57,075 nt of DNA from Methylobacterium sp. W2 (GCF_020662345.1 NZ_VMOA01000037.1:1-57075); one strand, 5' to 3'; counted from the first letter of the stretch, positions 15,913 through 26,855 are shown. A program made the numbers and translations. The notes: generated from the letters alone by a model not told the origin.

Positions 15913-16479
15913 TCAATCCTTGGCGCGTTCCACGTAGGAGCCGTCTTCCGTCAGGATGACCACGCGGGTGCCCACTGCAACGTGCGGCGGCACGGCGGTG
16001 CGCACGCCGTTGGACAGGATCGCCGGCTTGTAGGAGGAGGAGGCCGTCTGGCCCTTCATCGCCGGCTCGGTCTCGGTGATCTCGAGAGTGACGCGCTGGG
16101 GCAGTTCGATCGTGAGCGGCACGTCGTTATGCGAGGCCAGCATCACCTTCATGCCCTCCTGCAGGTAGGGCGCGGCGCTGCCGACGACGTCCTTGGGCAC
16201 CGCGACTTGATCGTAGTTCTCTGGGTTCATGAAGTGGTAGCCCTCACCATCCTCGTACAGGAAGGTGTGCTCACGGTCCTCGACGAAGGCGCGTTCCACT
16301 GATTCGGTGGTGCGGTAGCGCTCGGACACCTTCACCCCGTCGGTGATGCGGCGCATGTCGAGCTGCGTCACGGGCGTGCCCTTGCCGGGGTGGATGTTCT
16401 CCACCGTCAGGATGACGTAGAGCTTGCCGTCCTTGTCGACGACGTTGCCCTTGCGGAGCGTAGAGGCGATCACCTTCAC
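15913..16479 (-). CDS. efp: Translation elongation factor P
   Basis: A 188-residue EF-P with the full three-domain length. It binds between the P and E sites and relieves ribosomes stalled at polyproline. The modifiable lysine is Lys33 in NIHPGKGTPVTQ, the same loop that carries the beta-lysylated Lys34 in E. coli. The start is GTG 16479 (VKVIASTLRKGN), with AGGATCTG upstream; a 19-codon upstream extension lacks family similarity. It diverges from epmA and epmB, the enzymes that lysylate this residue, across a 136-base gap. Confidence 0.96.
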   Translation of the reverse strand: MKVIASTLRKGNVVDKDGKLYVILTVENIHPGKGTPVTQLDMRRITDGVKVSERYRTTESVERAFVEDREHTFLYEDGEGYHFMNPENYDQVAVPKDVVGSAAPYLQEGMKVMLASHNDVPLTIELPQRVTLEITETEPAMKGQTASSSYKPAILSNGVRTAVPPHVAVGTRVVILTEDGSYVERAKD

Positions 16480-16615
16480 GGGGTCAGATCCTGTTCGAGA
16501 CAATATATGCGATGCCCCGGCGTGGATTCGGCCCACGGGAGCGACATCTGTGCCCCGCCACTAACCTATCCGGCGGCCTGTTGCCAGCAGCACGGCGCCG
16601 GCACGCGCATTTGAC

Positions 16616-17713
16616 GTGCCGGCTACGGGACGCGCGAGCGTGACCGGTTCTTCCTCGCCCTGGTGGGCACCGCACCGCCATGCCGACCGCCGCCCGGCCC
16701 TTTTTGCGCGAAACCGCATCGTCGCGGCCCTGCGCAAGCATTTCGCGGATCGCGACTTCGTCGAGGTCGAAGCCGCCGCCCTCCAGGTCTCGCCGGGTAA
16801 CGAGGCCCATCTCTCGGCCTTCGCCACCTCGGCCATCGCCCATGATGGAGCCGCCTCCCCGCTCTATCTCCACACCTCGCCGGAATTCGCCTGCAAGAAG
16901 CTGCTGGCGGCGGGTGAGACGCGGCTATTCAGCGTGGCGCGGGTGTTCCGCAACCGCGAGCGCGGCCCCTTGCACCATCCGGAATTCACCATGCTCGAAT
17001 GGTACCGGGCCGGCGAGGACTACGAGGTGCTGATGCGGGACTGCGCCGACATCCTGGCGCTGGCGGCCGACGAGGCGAAGGTCCGCTCCTTCTGCTTTCG
17101 CGGCCGGGAATCCGATCCCTTCGCGGCCTTCGAGCGCCTCACCCTCGCCGAGGCGTTCGAGCGCCATGCCGGCATCGACCTCCTGGCGACGATCGAGCCC
17201 GGCGGCGGCACGGACAGGGACGGTCTCGCCGCAGCGGTGGCCGCCTGCGGCCTGCGGGTGGCGGAAGACGATTCCTGGGCCGACCTGTTCAGCCGCGTCC
17301 TCGTCGCCCTGATCGAGCCGAAGCTCGGCGACGGGCGTCCAACCCTGCTCTACGAATATCCCGTCAGCGAGGCGGCTTTAGCCCGCCCCAGTGCCCGCGA
17401 CCCCCGGGTCGCAGAGCGGTTCGAGCTTTACGCCTGCGGCGTCGAACTCGCCAACGCCTTCGGCGAACTCACCGATCCGCACGAGCAGCGGCGCCGGTTC
17501 GAGATCGAGATGGCGGAGAAGGCGCGGATCTACGGCGAGACCTACCCGATCGACGAGGATTTCCTCGCGGCCCTCGCCATCATGCCGGAGGCGAGCGGCA
17601 TCGCGCTGGGCCTCGACAGGCTGGTCATGCTCGCGGTGGGTGCGCCGCGGATCGACGACGTGATCTGGACGCCCGTGGCGGAGACGCCGGCGGGGATGGG
17701 AGGCGGCGCGTGA
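16616..17713 (+). CDS. epmA: EpmA (GenX/PoxA), EF-P lysine ligase
   Basis: A 365-residue class II lysyl-tRNA-synthetase-like catalytic core without the anticodon domain, the EpmA layout. It activates (R)-beta-lysine and attaches it to EF-P. Class II motifs are visible: FVEVEAA (motif 1), FRNRERGPLHHPEFTMLEWY (motif 2) and SGIALGLDRLVML (motif 3). GTG 16616 is given; GTG 16640 (VTGSSSPWW) has a GGGA upstream and aligns better with the E. coli N terminus, so the true start may be 24 bases later. epmB begins inside its stop codon (GTGA overlap). Confidence 0.93.
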   Translation: MPATGRASVTGSSSPWWAPHRHADRRPALFARNRIVAALRKHFADRDFVEVEAAALQVSPGNEAHLSAFATSAIAHDGAASPLYLHTSPEFACKKLLAAGETRLFSVARVFRNRERGPLHHPEFTMLEWYRAGEDYEVLMRDCADILALAADEAKVRSFCFRGRESDPFAAFERLTLAEAFERHAGIDLLATIEPGGGTDRDGLAAAVAACGLRVAEDDSWADLFSRVLVALIEPKLGDGRPTLLYEYPVSEAALARPSARDPRVAERFELYACGVELANAFGELTDPHEQRRRFEIEMAEKARIYGETYPIDEDFLAALAIMPEASGIALGLDRLVMLAVGAPRIDDVIWTPVAETPAGMGGGA

Positions 17714-18795
17714 ACAGGCCGCTTCCCCGTTCTCTTCCCCGCTCCCTGCGAAACCCCGCGCAGCTCGCCGAGGCCGGGCTCGTCCCGGTCTCCGACCTTC
17801 CGGCCCTGCAGGCGGTGGCAGCGCGCTACGCGGTTGCGGTGACGCCGGACATGGGCGAACTGATCGACCCCACCGATCCCTCCGATCCCATCGCCCGCCA
17901 GTTCCTGCCCCGCGCGGAGGAACTGGTGACGCGCCCCGAGGAAGATTCGGACCCGATCGGCGATGCGGCGCATTCGCCGCTGCCGGGGCTCGTCCATCGT
18001 TATCCCGACCGGGTGTTGCTGAAGCCGCTCCATGTCTGCCCGGTCTATTGCCGTTTCTGCTTCCGCCGCGAGGTGGTGGGGCCGGACGGGCTCGGCACGC
18101 TGGGAGAGGACGAACTTTCCGCCGCTTTCGCCTACATCGCCGACCGGCCGGAGATCTGGGAGGTGATCCTCACCGGCGGCGACCCGTTCGCGCTCTCGGT
18201 CCGTCGGCTCGGGCAGATCGCCGAGGCGCTTGCCGCCATCCCGCACGTCAAGGTGCTGCGCATCCATACCCGCGTGCCGGTGGTCGAGCCCGCCCGAGTG
18301 GACGACGATCTCGTCGCGGCCCTGAAGCGCTTCGGCGGCGCGGTCTTTGTCGCACTCCATGCCAATCATCCGCGCGAGTTCACGCCGGACGCGCGAGCCG
18401 CCATCGCCCGGCTCGTCGATGCCGGCATCCCAATGGTGAGCCAGACGGTGCTGCTCGCCGGAATCAACGACGACCCGGAGACCCTCGCGAGCCTGATGCG
18501 GAGCTTCGTCGAGAACCGGGTGAAGCCCTACTATCTCCATCACGGCGATCTCGCGCCCGGCACCGGCCACCTGCGCACCGGATTGGCGGCGGGGCGCGAT
18601 CTGATGGGGCGCCTGCGCGGGCGCCTGTCCGGCCTCGCCCAGCCGCTCTACGTCCTCGACATCCCGGGCGGCCACGGCAAGGTGCCGGTGGGGCCGTCCT
18701 ATCTCGGAGCGGATGGATCCGGCTGGCGGGTCACCGACCCGCAGGGGCGGGAGCACCCCTACCCGGCGGATGCGGACAGGCCGGACCGGAATTGA
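17710..18795 (+). CDS. epmB: EpmB, EF-P beta-lysylation lysine 2,3-aminomutase
   Basis: A 361-residue radical SAM, PLP-dependent aminomutase of the YjeK/EpmB type, which isomerises lysine to (R)-beta-lysine for EpmA. The cluster motif HVCPVYCRFCFRR is complete, followed by EVILTGGDPF and RIHTRVPVVEPAR, family hallmarks. It starts at GTG 17710, overlapping the epmA TGA by GTGA, which implies translational coupling. A much longer reading in the same frame covers epmA out of phase and is not coding. No EpmC-like hydroxylase is present here. Confidence 0.95.
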   Translation: MNRPLPRSLPRSLRNPAQLAEAGLVPVSDLPALQAVAARYAVAVTPDMGELIDPTDPSDPIARQFLPRAEELVTRPEEDSDPIGDAAHSPLPGLVHRYPDRVLLKPLHVCPVYCRFCFRREVVGPDGLGTLGEDELSAAFAYIADRPEIWEVILTGGDPFALSVRRLGQIAEALAAIPHVKVLRIHTRVPVVEPARVDDDLVAALKRFGGAVFVALHANHPREFTPDARAAIARLVDAGIPMVSQTVLLAGINDDPETLASLMRSFVENRVKPYYLHHGDLAPGTGHLRTGLAAGRDLMGRLRGRLSGLAQPLYVLDIPGGHGKVPVGPSYLGADGSGWRVTDPQGREHPYPADADRPDRN

Positions 18796-18844
18796 CCCCC
18801 ACACGCGGAATCGTCCGGCAGATACGAGGCTTCAGGGTCCAGAC

Positions 18845-19657
18845 ATGTTCTTTCCGCTCTCGAAACTGATCTATTTCGTGATCACGCCGTCGAACTTCTT
18901 CATCCTGATCGGGCTCGTCGGCTGCGTCCTGATGTTCGGCGGCTGGACGCCGCGCCTCGGGCGCGGGCTGGCCCTCCTCGGCTTCGCCGGACTCTTCCTC
19001 GGCGGTCTCCTGCCTCTCTCCGCCTGGATCGCCCTGCCCCTCGAAAACCGCTTTCCGCGCTTCGCGGATGACGGCGCACCGGTCACGGGCGTGATCGTGC
19101 TCGGTGGCGCGGTCGAGACCCAGACGACGCTGGCGCGCGGCCAGCTCTCGGTGAACGATGCCGGCGAGCGCCAGATCGCCTTCGCGGATCTCGCGCGCCG
19201 CTACCCGCAAGCCCGGCTCCTCTTCTCCGGGGGCAGCGGATTGCTCGGCACCGACGGAACATCGGAGGCCGAGATCGTCAGCCGCTTCGCCGATACGCTG
19301 GGGCTGCCGCGCACGCGGCTGATCCTGGAGGACCGGTCGCGCAACACCCATGAGAACGCGCGTTTCTCGGCCGATCTGGTCAAGCCTTTGGCGGGCGAAC
19401 GCTGGCTCCTCGTCACCTCCGCCTGGCACATGCCGCGCGCCATCGGCTGCTTCCGCCAGGCCGGTTTCGACGTGACGGCCTATCCCGTCGATTACCGCAC
19501 GGTGGGATGGAGCGACGCATGGAAGTTCAAGAGCTTCGCGTCGGACGGGCTACTGGTCCTCGATCTCGTGGTCAAGGAATGGATCGGGCTGATCGTCTAC
19601 CGGCTCGCCGGCTACACCGATGCGGTGCTGCCGGCACCGCCCGCGACCTCCGCCTGA
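18845..19657 (+). CDS. YdcF/SanA-like DUF218 membrane protein
   Basis: A 270-residue protein of the DUF218 family (YdcF/ElyC/SanA). Two N-terminal hydrophobic helices (about 7-30 and 42-62) precede the domain with GVIVLGGAVE, ARLLFSGGSG, LEDRSRNTHENA and LLVTSAWHMPRA, all hallmark motifs. ElyC, of the same type, acts in envelope/undecaprenyl lipid homeostasis; a like role is inference. ATG 18845 begins MFFPLSKLIYFVITPSN, the usual start of this subfamily. It follows epmB by 49 bases on the same strand and may be read with it. Confidence 0.9.
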   Translation: MFFPLSKLIYFVITPSNFFILIGLVGCVLMFGGWTPRLGRGLALLGFAGLFLGGLLPLSAWIALPLENRFPRFADDGAPVTGVIVLGGAVETQTTLARGQLSVNDAGERQIAFADLARRYPQARLLFSGGSGLLGTDGTSEAEIVSRFADTLGLPRTRLILEDRSRNTHENARFSADLVKPLAGERWLLVTSAWHMPRAIGCFRQAGFDVTAYPVDYRTVGWSDAWKFKSFASDGLLVLDLVVKEWIGLIVYRLAGYTDAVLPAPPATSA

Positions 19658-19678
19658 CCCCTTCGCGGCGACGAGGGT

Positions 19679-19975
19679 TCAGGCTTCCCCGGCGGCCGGG
19701 ACGGGCATTCCGAGGCGGTAGATCCCCCGAAAGTTGTCCGGGTCGGCCACGGGCTTGCCCTTGCGCAGGATGGCGATGCGGCCCTCCTTGGTGAGGCGCA
19801 CGGCCATGCGCCGGACCGGCTGCATCAGTGGGCTCCAAGCGTCAGGGTGCGGCCCGCCGAGATGACGCGCGACTTCCGAGGGGCAGACGGTCTTGCCTTC
19901 GCCCCGCTCGGTGACGAGGCGGAGGATCGATTCGCCGATCTCCTCCTCGCTCACGGATTTGCGCTCTGTGCTCAT
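19679..19975 (-). CDS. DUF3253 small protein
   Basis: A 98-residue protein matching DUF3253: helix EEIGESILRLVTERGEGKTV, then CPSEVARHLG and a winged-helix-like LMQPVRRMAVRLTKEGRIAIL..RKGKPV. The shape suggests a small winged-helix nucleic-acid-binding protein; the function is not known. Its ATG overlaps the stop of the DUF599 gene (ATGA), so the two are translationally coupled. Confidence 0.85.
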   Translation of the reverse strand: MSTERKSVSEEEIGESILRLVTERGEGKTVCPSEVARHLGGPHPDAWSPLMQPVRRMAVRLTKEGRIAILRKGKPVADPDNFRGIYRLGMPVPAAGEA

Positions 19976-20709
19976 GACTCGGTGTCCTGCAGGCTGGCCT
20001 CGTCGTCCTCGTTGAGGAGGATGGCGCGGATATCGGAGGTGAATTGCCGGCGCCACATGACACAGATGACGGCCGTGGTGGCGATGATCAGGAACCAGGC
20101 ATTCACGAACCAGCCGAGATAGGCCAATGCGAAGAGGAAGGCGCGCTGCCCTTTCGCGAAATGGCTGCCGGCGGCGATGTTCATGGCGGCGGCTCGGCGG
20201 GCGGCGCGGTCCATGTCGGCTTTCGCGGCGCCTGTGCCCTTGGGAGGCACCGCGCCGATGAGGATCGCACCGTAATTGAACAGGCGGTAGGCCCAGGCGA
20301 ATTTGAAGAACGCGTAGACGAAGACCATGGCGAGGCCCGCCACCTTGATCTCCCAGGTGACGCGGGTGGCGATGGCGCCGAAGGGCAGCGCGCCGAACAG
20401 GGTGAGCACGTCGTCGCCGGAGCGGGACAGGGTCAGCACGCCGCCGAGCGCGATCAGCGAGGTCGAGGCGAAGAACGCCGTCCCGTTCTGGAGGGAGGCG
20501 TTGATCGTGGTGTCGACCACCCGGTTGTCGCGGACGGTGAGCTGGCGCGACCATTCCTCCCGCTGGCGGTTCATGATCTGGCTCAGACTCGTGCGCCGCC
20601 CGCGCATCCGCGCCACGGCAATGCCGTAGCCGGCCCAGGCGGTGACGAAGTAGAGGAGGCCGGCAATGTCGAGCGGCGAGAAATCGGAGAGGGTGAACGG
20701 GTGCTGCAT
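19972..20709 (-). CDS. DUF599 membrane protein
   Basis: A 245-residue integral membrane protein of the DUF599 family. It begins MQHPFTLSDFSPLDIAGLLYF; the early stretch MNRQREEWSRQLTVRDNRVVD is a family signature. About five hydrophobic segments follow (for example NGTAFFASTSLIALGGVLTL and LGWFVNAWFLIIATTAVICV). No function has been established that I know of. The start is ATG 20709; an open extension of 82 codons upstream has no ribosome site. DUF3253 overlaps its end. Confidence 0.88.
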   Translation of the reverse strand: MQHPFTLSDFSPLDIAGLLYFVTAWAGYGIAVARMRGRRTSLSQIMNRQREEWSRQLTVRDNRVVDTTINASLQNGTAFFASTSLIALGGVLTLSRSGDDVLTLFGALPFGAIATRVTWEIKVAGLAMVFVYAFFKFAWAYRLFNYGAILIGAVPPKGTGAAKADMDRAARRAAAMNIAAGSHFAKGQRAFLFALAYLGWFVNAWFLIIATTAVICVMWRRQFTSDIRAILLNEDDEASLQDTES

Positions 20710-20878
20710 GGGCTCGGATCGCTTCCCGGAATGTGGCCGACCGGAACCCGGTCTCACCGGTCCGGCGACGTTCCGCCTGCGGTGCGGACCATAGGGCATC
20801 GGCCCGATCCGTGGGAAACGAATCTCTGACGGTGAAGGATCGGGGTAATCTGCTGTCACGGACGACGGCGGAGAGAGA

Positions 20879-21238
20879 TCAGGCTCGCAGGATGCGAAAT
20901 CCCGCATCGGGAGGATGGGCCGCCTCGACCGCCTCGACCGAGGACACGACGGCACCGGCGGGACCCAGCCGGCAGGCCTCGATCATGGCGGCGACGGCAT
21001 CGGACGGTCCGCTGAACCTGGCTTCCACGCTGCCATCCGCCCGGTTGCGGACATGCCCGTTCAGGCCGCGACGTTCCGCTTCGTGCGAGGTCCAGTACCG
21101 GTAGCCGACGCCCTGCACCCGGCCTCGGATCACCACGTCGACGGTTCTGATCGTATCCAGGGGAAGGTTCCTCTCAGGCTCGCGCGCCGACACTGGGGTG
21201 GTTTCGTGACTGGAAGCCAGGCGCGGCTCAATATGCAA
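20879..21238 (-). CDS. acyP: Acylphosphatase
   Basis: The acylphosphatase domain covers the last 90 of 119 residues: VVIRGRVQGVGYRYW with the catalytic Arg, the Asn of GLNGHVRNRADGSVEA, and EARFSGPSDAV. The enzyme hydrolyses carboxyl-phosphate bonds such as acetyl- or carbamoyl-phosphate. The start is unsettled. The coordinate given is a TTG with no clear ribosome site, whereas AGAGGAA lies 7 bases before an in-frame CTG (…NLPLDTIRTVDVV), which would give a normal-length enzyme. It stands alone on its strand. Confidence 0.88.
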   Translation of the reverse strand: MHIEPRLASSHETTPVSAREPERNLPLDTIRTVDVVIRGRVQGVGYRYWTSHEAERRGLNGHVRNRADGSVEARFSGPSDAVAAMIEACRLGPAGAVVSSVEAVEAAHPPDAGFRILRA

Positions 21239-21454
21239 ATGTCATTGCGATCGTCTCATTCCGGACATTATGGATGCAGGACCTCAGCGGAGCACCTCCC
21301 GCCGGGTCCGCGATCGACGGCATCGCGGTGGGCAAAAGGGTCGGCGACGCACGCGAGTGATCCGGCCTGCGTCATGGGGCAGTCGCAGCGATGCGAGGGT
21401 TCCGGTTCCTCTCGGCGATGTCGGGGTCGGAGCGACGACTCGATAGGAGTGACG

Positions 21455-22546
21455 ATGGACATTCTGAGGCGGCTGTTCGGGCGGAGCCGGGAGCAGTCCG
21501 AGGCGGCCTCGGCGGAGTCGCTCATCGTCAATGCCTATGCCACCGTCCGCGATCTGCCATCCCTCGACTTTCCGCATGAACTGTTCGGACGGCGCGATCT
21601 GACCGATCCCGAACTCGCGCCGCATCTCGAAGGATTCATCGGCTACGTGATGGGACGCGGCGACGGCCGGATGACGGCCGCCCGCTACCATCTCTGGCGT
21701 CACCTGCAGCGAGTCCGCAACCATGCCAGTTTCGAGGTGGTGACCGTTGATCTACCCGACGTGGAGGCCTGGGCGAACGCTGCCAATGCGGTCCTGTTCC
21801 TCCCGGACGGATCCGTGCGGGCGCCCGACAGGAAGGTCGTCATCTCGGCCGAGGGAGAGTCCGACCCGGCGGCCACCCTGCCCTATCCGCCCGACGCGGT
21901 CGCGCGCCGCGCGCGGACCCTCGACCGCCTGGAAGGGATGGAGTTGACGCCGCCGGCCAGCATGCCGCCCGCGATCGGGGAGAGCGAACTCGTCCTGCGA
22001 CGGCCGGAAGACGTGCTGCAGCGCGCCCTCGCTCTGCTGTATGTCGCCGCCCACGGCCAGGCGCACGGCACCGGCGGGGAGCCGCCAGAAGCGGGGCAGC
22101 CGGCCTGCAATTCGGTCGGCTTCGATGCCTTGACGCCCCGCGAGACGGGTCAGGTCCGAGCCGTCGCGGCTGAGCATGCCTTCGCGATGACGTGGCGCTA
22201 CGAGGCGGCGAACACCCTGTTCTGGGCTCTCGGCGTCGAGCCCGCCCGTCTTGCAGACAGCGATCGGCTGATCGATGTGGACGCCCTCTGGCAGTCCGTC
22301 GCGCATCTCGCCAACGACCCGAACGCGTCCGCCGGTTTGCGTCTTCGGCCGGCCGGAGAGATCCTCGACGCCCTCGACCGCGCGTGGCGGGAGCATTGGA
22401 TCGTGCGGCAGGCCCGGCAGAAGGATCACCGCCTCGAGCGCCTCAACGGCGACGTCGTCGCGGAACGCCATGTCGCCCTGAATTGGCTCACCGGGTTTCA
22501 GAACGGCCACGAGACCGCGTGGGACGACATCGACACCCCGACGTGA
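21455..22546 (+). CDS. DUF4272 domain protein
   Basis: A 363-residue soluble protein whose C-terminal half fits DUF4272 (VLQRALALLYVAAHGQAHG, FAMTWRYEAANTLFWALGV, DALDRAWREHWIVRQAR and ERHVALNWLTGF). The N-terminal 100 residues hold a strand/helix domain I cannot name. ATG 21455 follows AGGAGT by 4 bases, deciding the start; the same frame is open for 540 bases upstream but without protein-like composition. Function unknown. DUF4272 proteins often travel with toxin-immunity or general unknown genes; nothing of that kind is next to it here. Confidence 0.82.
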   Translation: MDILRRLFGRSREQSEAASAESLIVNAYATVRDLPSLDFPHELFGRRDLTDPELAPHLEGFIGYVMGRGDGRMTAARYHLWRHLQRVRNHASFEVVTVDLPDVEAWANAANAVLFLPDGSVRAPDRKVVISAEGESDPAATLPYPPDAVARRARTLDRLEGMELTPPASMPPAIGESELVLRRPEDVLQRALALLYVAAHGQAHGTGGEPPEAGQPACNSVGFDALTPRETGQVRAVAAEHAFAMTWRYEAANTLFWALGVEPARLADSDRLIDVDALWQSVAHLANDPNASAGLRLRPAGEILDALDRAWREHWIVRQARQKDHRLERLNGDVVAERHVALNWLTGFQNGHETAWDDIDTPT

Positions 22547-22634
22547 TGGAAGCCGGCGCCCCGTGCGTCTTGAGATGATCCGCTTCGCGACGGGCGGATC
22601 GTCCGCCACGGCAGCGGCTTGGTAGAGGCTCTCC

Positions 22635-23066
22635 TCAGCCGCGTGACGCCCGCAGCCAGCGGCGCATCTCCGCGATGTAGGCGGGCGGGAGCGCCGCGGC
22701 TTCGGCGGCTGCCAGGACCGGCTGAAGATAATCGGGTCTCGGGGCGCCCGAAACCGCACTGCATCCGAGATAGATCAGGGCGCGTTTCACCCCGGTCGAG
22801 GTCGTCACCGGCTGGTAGGCCTTGGTGTAGAGACGCCCGGCGACCCCCTCGTAGCGGTCGAGGGCCGGAACGTCGGCCAGCGCCAGATCCCACAAGACGC
22901 CCCAGACGGTGGATGCGGGTGCCCGTACCACCGAGGCATAGCCTTCCCGCATGATGATGAAGCGGTGCCGGTTCAGCCGGGCCGTGCCGAGGCAGATCGA
23001 GCCGGGGCAGCGCGCCGCCATCGCGGCGGCATCCATGTTGGCGCCGTAGGAGAAGTAGAGAGGCAT
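22635..23066 (-). CDS. Gamma-glutamylcyclotransferase-like (AIG2/GGCT fold)
   Basis: A 143-residue GGCT-fold protein. It begins MPLYFSYGANM, the substrate loop of the family (YGSNL in many relatives), and has the likely catalytic Glu in LDRYEGV, plus the YTKAYQPV strand. Members open gamma-glutamyl or lysine amides to form pyroglutamate or related products; the substrate here is not known. ATG 23066 is used because it places the first strand directly at the N terminus; a longer reading adds 19 residues unlike the family. Confidence 0.85.
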   Translation of the reverse strand: MPLYFSYGANMDAAAMAARCPGSICLGTARLNRHRFIIMREGYASVVRAPASTVWGVLWDLALADVPALDRYEGVAGRLYTKAYQPVTTSTGVKRALIYLGCSAVSGAPRPDYLQPVLAAAEAAALPPAYIAEMRRWLRASRG

Positions 23067-23195
23067 GGGCTGGTGGATGACCGGATGGGAGTTGCCGAGC
23101 GTCCGGGGCGCTCCTTCTCCCATGCGCCGGCCCGGAACGGTGGAGTTGCAGCGGAGCCCGGATTGGTCCGGCCGAGGGATGCGTCAAGCCCCCGA

Positions 23196-23229
23196 ACCGG
23201 CGGGGTGAGACGATGCCCACCCCGCCGGT
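23196..23229 (-). terminator. Hairpin after pccA, terminator-like
   Basis: A perfect 12-bp stem (23196-23207 with 23218-23229, ACCGGCGGGGTG) with a 10-base loop begins 17 bases past the pccA stop on its strand. Only TT follows, so termination efficiency is doubtful. Confidence 0.5.
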
Positions 23230-23245
23230 CCGGCCGACACAGCGC

Positions 23246-25249
<2,004 letters not shown>

Positions 25250-25498
25250 CGGTCCAGGCACTCTGGTGAAGCAGGAAAGGTGACGAGCGCCGTCGCGCTC
25301 AAGCTCGTTCCCGTTAAAGCAGTTGTGCGGCTTCGCAAAGCTGGGCCAATGAAGGATTGTTCATGCGTTGCGCCGGGGCGTCTGTGTATTCAAAATCACG
25401 GGAGATGGAGGCCCTATAGCGGAGCAGCGTCTGCGCCGTTCCTCCTTGCCCGATCCTGCTCGGCGTCGGCCCGGCGGACCCGTTCCGAAAGACCCATT

Positions 25499-25951
25499 TC
25501 AGGCCGCGTCGAGCAGTTCGGCGACAGGGGCCGAGGCGGAATCCTCCACATGGACGCGCCGGTGTGCGCTGCCGATGGCGAAGGCCACGAGGATCTCGTG
25601 GCTGGTCTCGGCCTCCCGCACGATCTCGAAGGCGATGCGGGCAGCGAGCGGGGTCGGTCCGGCATCGCTGCGCAGGGAGCCGACGAGCCAGCGGGCGATC
25701 TCGATATCGACGTAGCCGGTGGGGCGCTCGCCCCAGACGGCGAAGTTCACCACCGCGGCGCTGACCAGATCGGCATAGGAGGCGTCGCTCCGCGGCACAG
25801 CCCGGTCGAGGGCGATGAGCATGTCGGCTTCGTCCGCATGCAAGATGCCGTCGGGGAGGATGTCGCGGCCGAGGATCTCGACGTCCGCGGCGCTGATGCA
25901 GCCGGCGGCGACGACACGGTTGCAGAAAAGCTGAAGCGAATGGTTGATCAT
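25499..25951 (-). CDS. Hypothetical protein, 150 aa
   Basis: I do not recognise this family. From ATG 25951 (GGGAGG 9 bases upstream) it reads MINHSLQLFCNRVVAAGCIS, then an acidic EILGRDILPDGILHADEADM stretch, and is helical and soluble with no signal or membrane segment. It lies 249 bases upstream of pccA on the same strand, so an effect on pccA expression cannot be excluded, but no DNA-binding motif is visible. Confidence 0.7.
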   Translation of the reverse strand: MINHSLQLFCNRVVAAGCISAADVEILGRDILPDGILHADEADMLIALDRAVPRSDASYADLVSAAVVNFAVWGERPTGYVDIEIARWLVGSLRSDAGPTPLAARIAFEIVREAETSHEILVAFAIGSAHRRVHVEDSASAPVAELLDAA

Positions 25952-26109
25952 TGGTTGGTGCCTCCCCGGCTTTATTTGCGCCGGTCTGTGTTTCTGCATG
26001 TCGATGACTATGCAGGAGGCACCCATTCAAGAAGTTAACGGCCAAATCTGAATCAACGTTCAGGTTAAAGCCTGCTCACGAATGAGCCTTTCCGAATCGT
26101 ATCATTTGA

Positions 26110-26143
26110 CCTCGGCTCCACCGCGTCGGCGGCGGAGCCGAGG
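26110..26143 (-). terminator. Long hairpin after the L,D-transpeptidase gene
   Basis: CCTCGGCTCC (26110-26119) pairs with 26134-26143, and an inner CCGC/GCGG pair extends the stem past one mismatch to a 4-base loop. It lies 13 bases beyond the transpeptidase stop. Only a weak T-rich stretch follows. Confidence 0.55.
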
Positions 26144-26156
26144 GCCGACCCCCGCC

Positions 26157-26855
26157 TCAGCGGACCACGACCTTGGCGCCGATCGGAACGCGCTCGTAGA
26201 GATCCACGACATCGGCATTGAGCATGCGGATGCAGCCCGAGGACACGGCCTGGCCGATCTTCTCCGGCTCGTTGGTGCCGTGGATCCGGAACAGCGTGTC
26301 CTTCTTGCCCTCGGCGAGGTAGAGCGCGCGGGCTCCGATCGGGCTGGTGGGGCCGCCCTCAAGGCGCTTGGGCAGTTCCGGCCGGCGGGCGATCATCTCC
26401 GGCGGCGGGTTCCAATCCGGCCACTCGCCCTTGCGATCGACATTCGCGGTGCCGGCCCAGGCCATGCCCGCATGACCCACGGCCACGGGGTAGCGCATCG
26501 CCTTGCCGTCCGGCAGAACGTAATAGAGGCGGCGCTCCTTCGTCACCACGATGACCGTGCCGGGCGGCTCGTTCGTCTTGTAGTCGACGGTGGTGCGGGC
26601 GATCTTCGGATCGACCGCGCCCTGCGGCGCCTGTTTCAGCCATTCCTTGTCGCGGGCCTCCCCGGTGAGGGCGGCGGGCTGGGTCAAAGCCGTATGCGCG
26701 GTCGGCGGGCTGAGCGGTGCGGTCGCCGTCTGGGTGTTGCAAGCGCCGAGAGCGAGGGCGGACAGGATTGTCGCGCCGCTGAGTGAGCGGCGGAGGGCGT
26801 TCCAACGGGACGGGCTGGACGACCAGGGCATGGAAGACCAAGGCATGGACGACAT
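26157..26855 (-). CDS. L,D-transpeptidase (YkuD) lipoprotein
   Basis: A 232-residue protein with a lipoprotein signal (SALALGACN, predicted lipidated Cys) and a YkuD catalytic domain: FRIHGTNEP and the nucleophile in AVSSGCIRM. L,D-transpeptidases make 3-3 peptidoglycan cross-links or attach proteins to the wall. The N terminus holds a tandem repeat (MSSMPWSSMPWSS) encoded by 15-bp units, each with an ATG, so the true start among 26855, 26846 and 26831 is unclear. No convincing ribosome site distinguishes them. Confidence 0.9.
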   Translation of the reverse strand: MSSMPWSSMPWSSSPSRWNALRRSLSGATILSALALGACNTQTATAPLSPPTAHTALTQPAALTGEARDKEWLKQAPQGAVDPKIARTTVDYKTNEPPGTVIVVTKERRLYYVLPDGKAMRYPVAVGHAGMAWAGTANVDRKGEWPDWNPPPEMIARRPELPKRLEGGPTSPIGARALYLAEGKKDTLFRIHGTNEPEKIGQAVSSGCIRMLNADVVDLYERVPIGAKVVVR

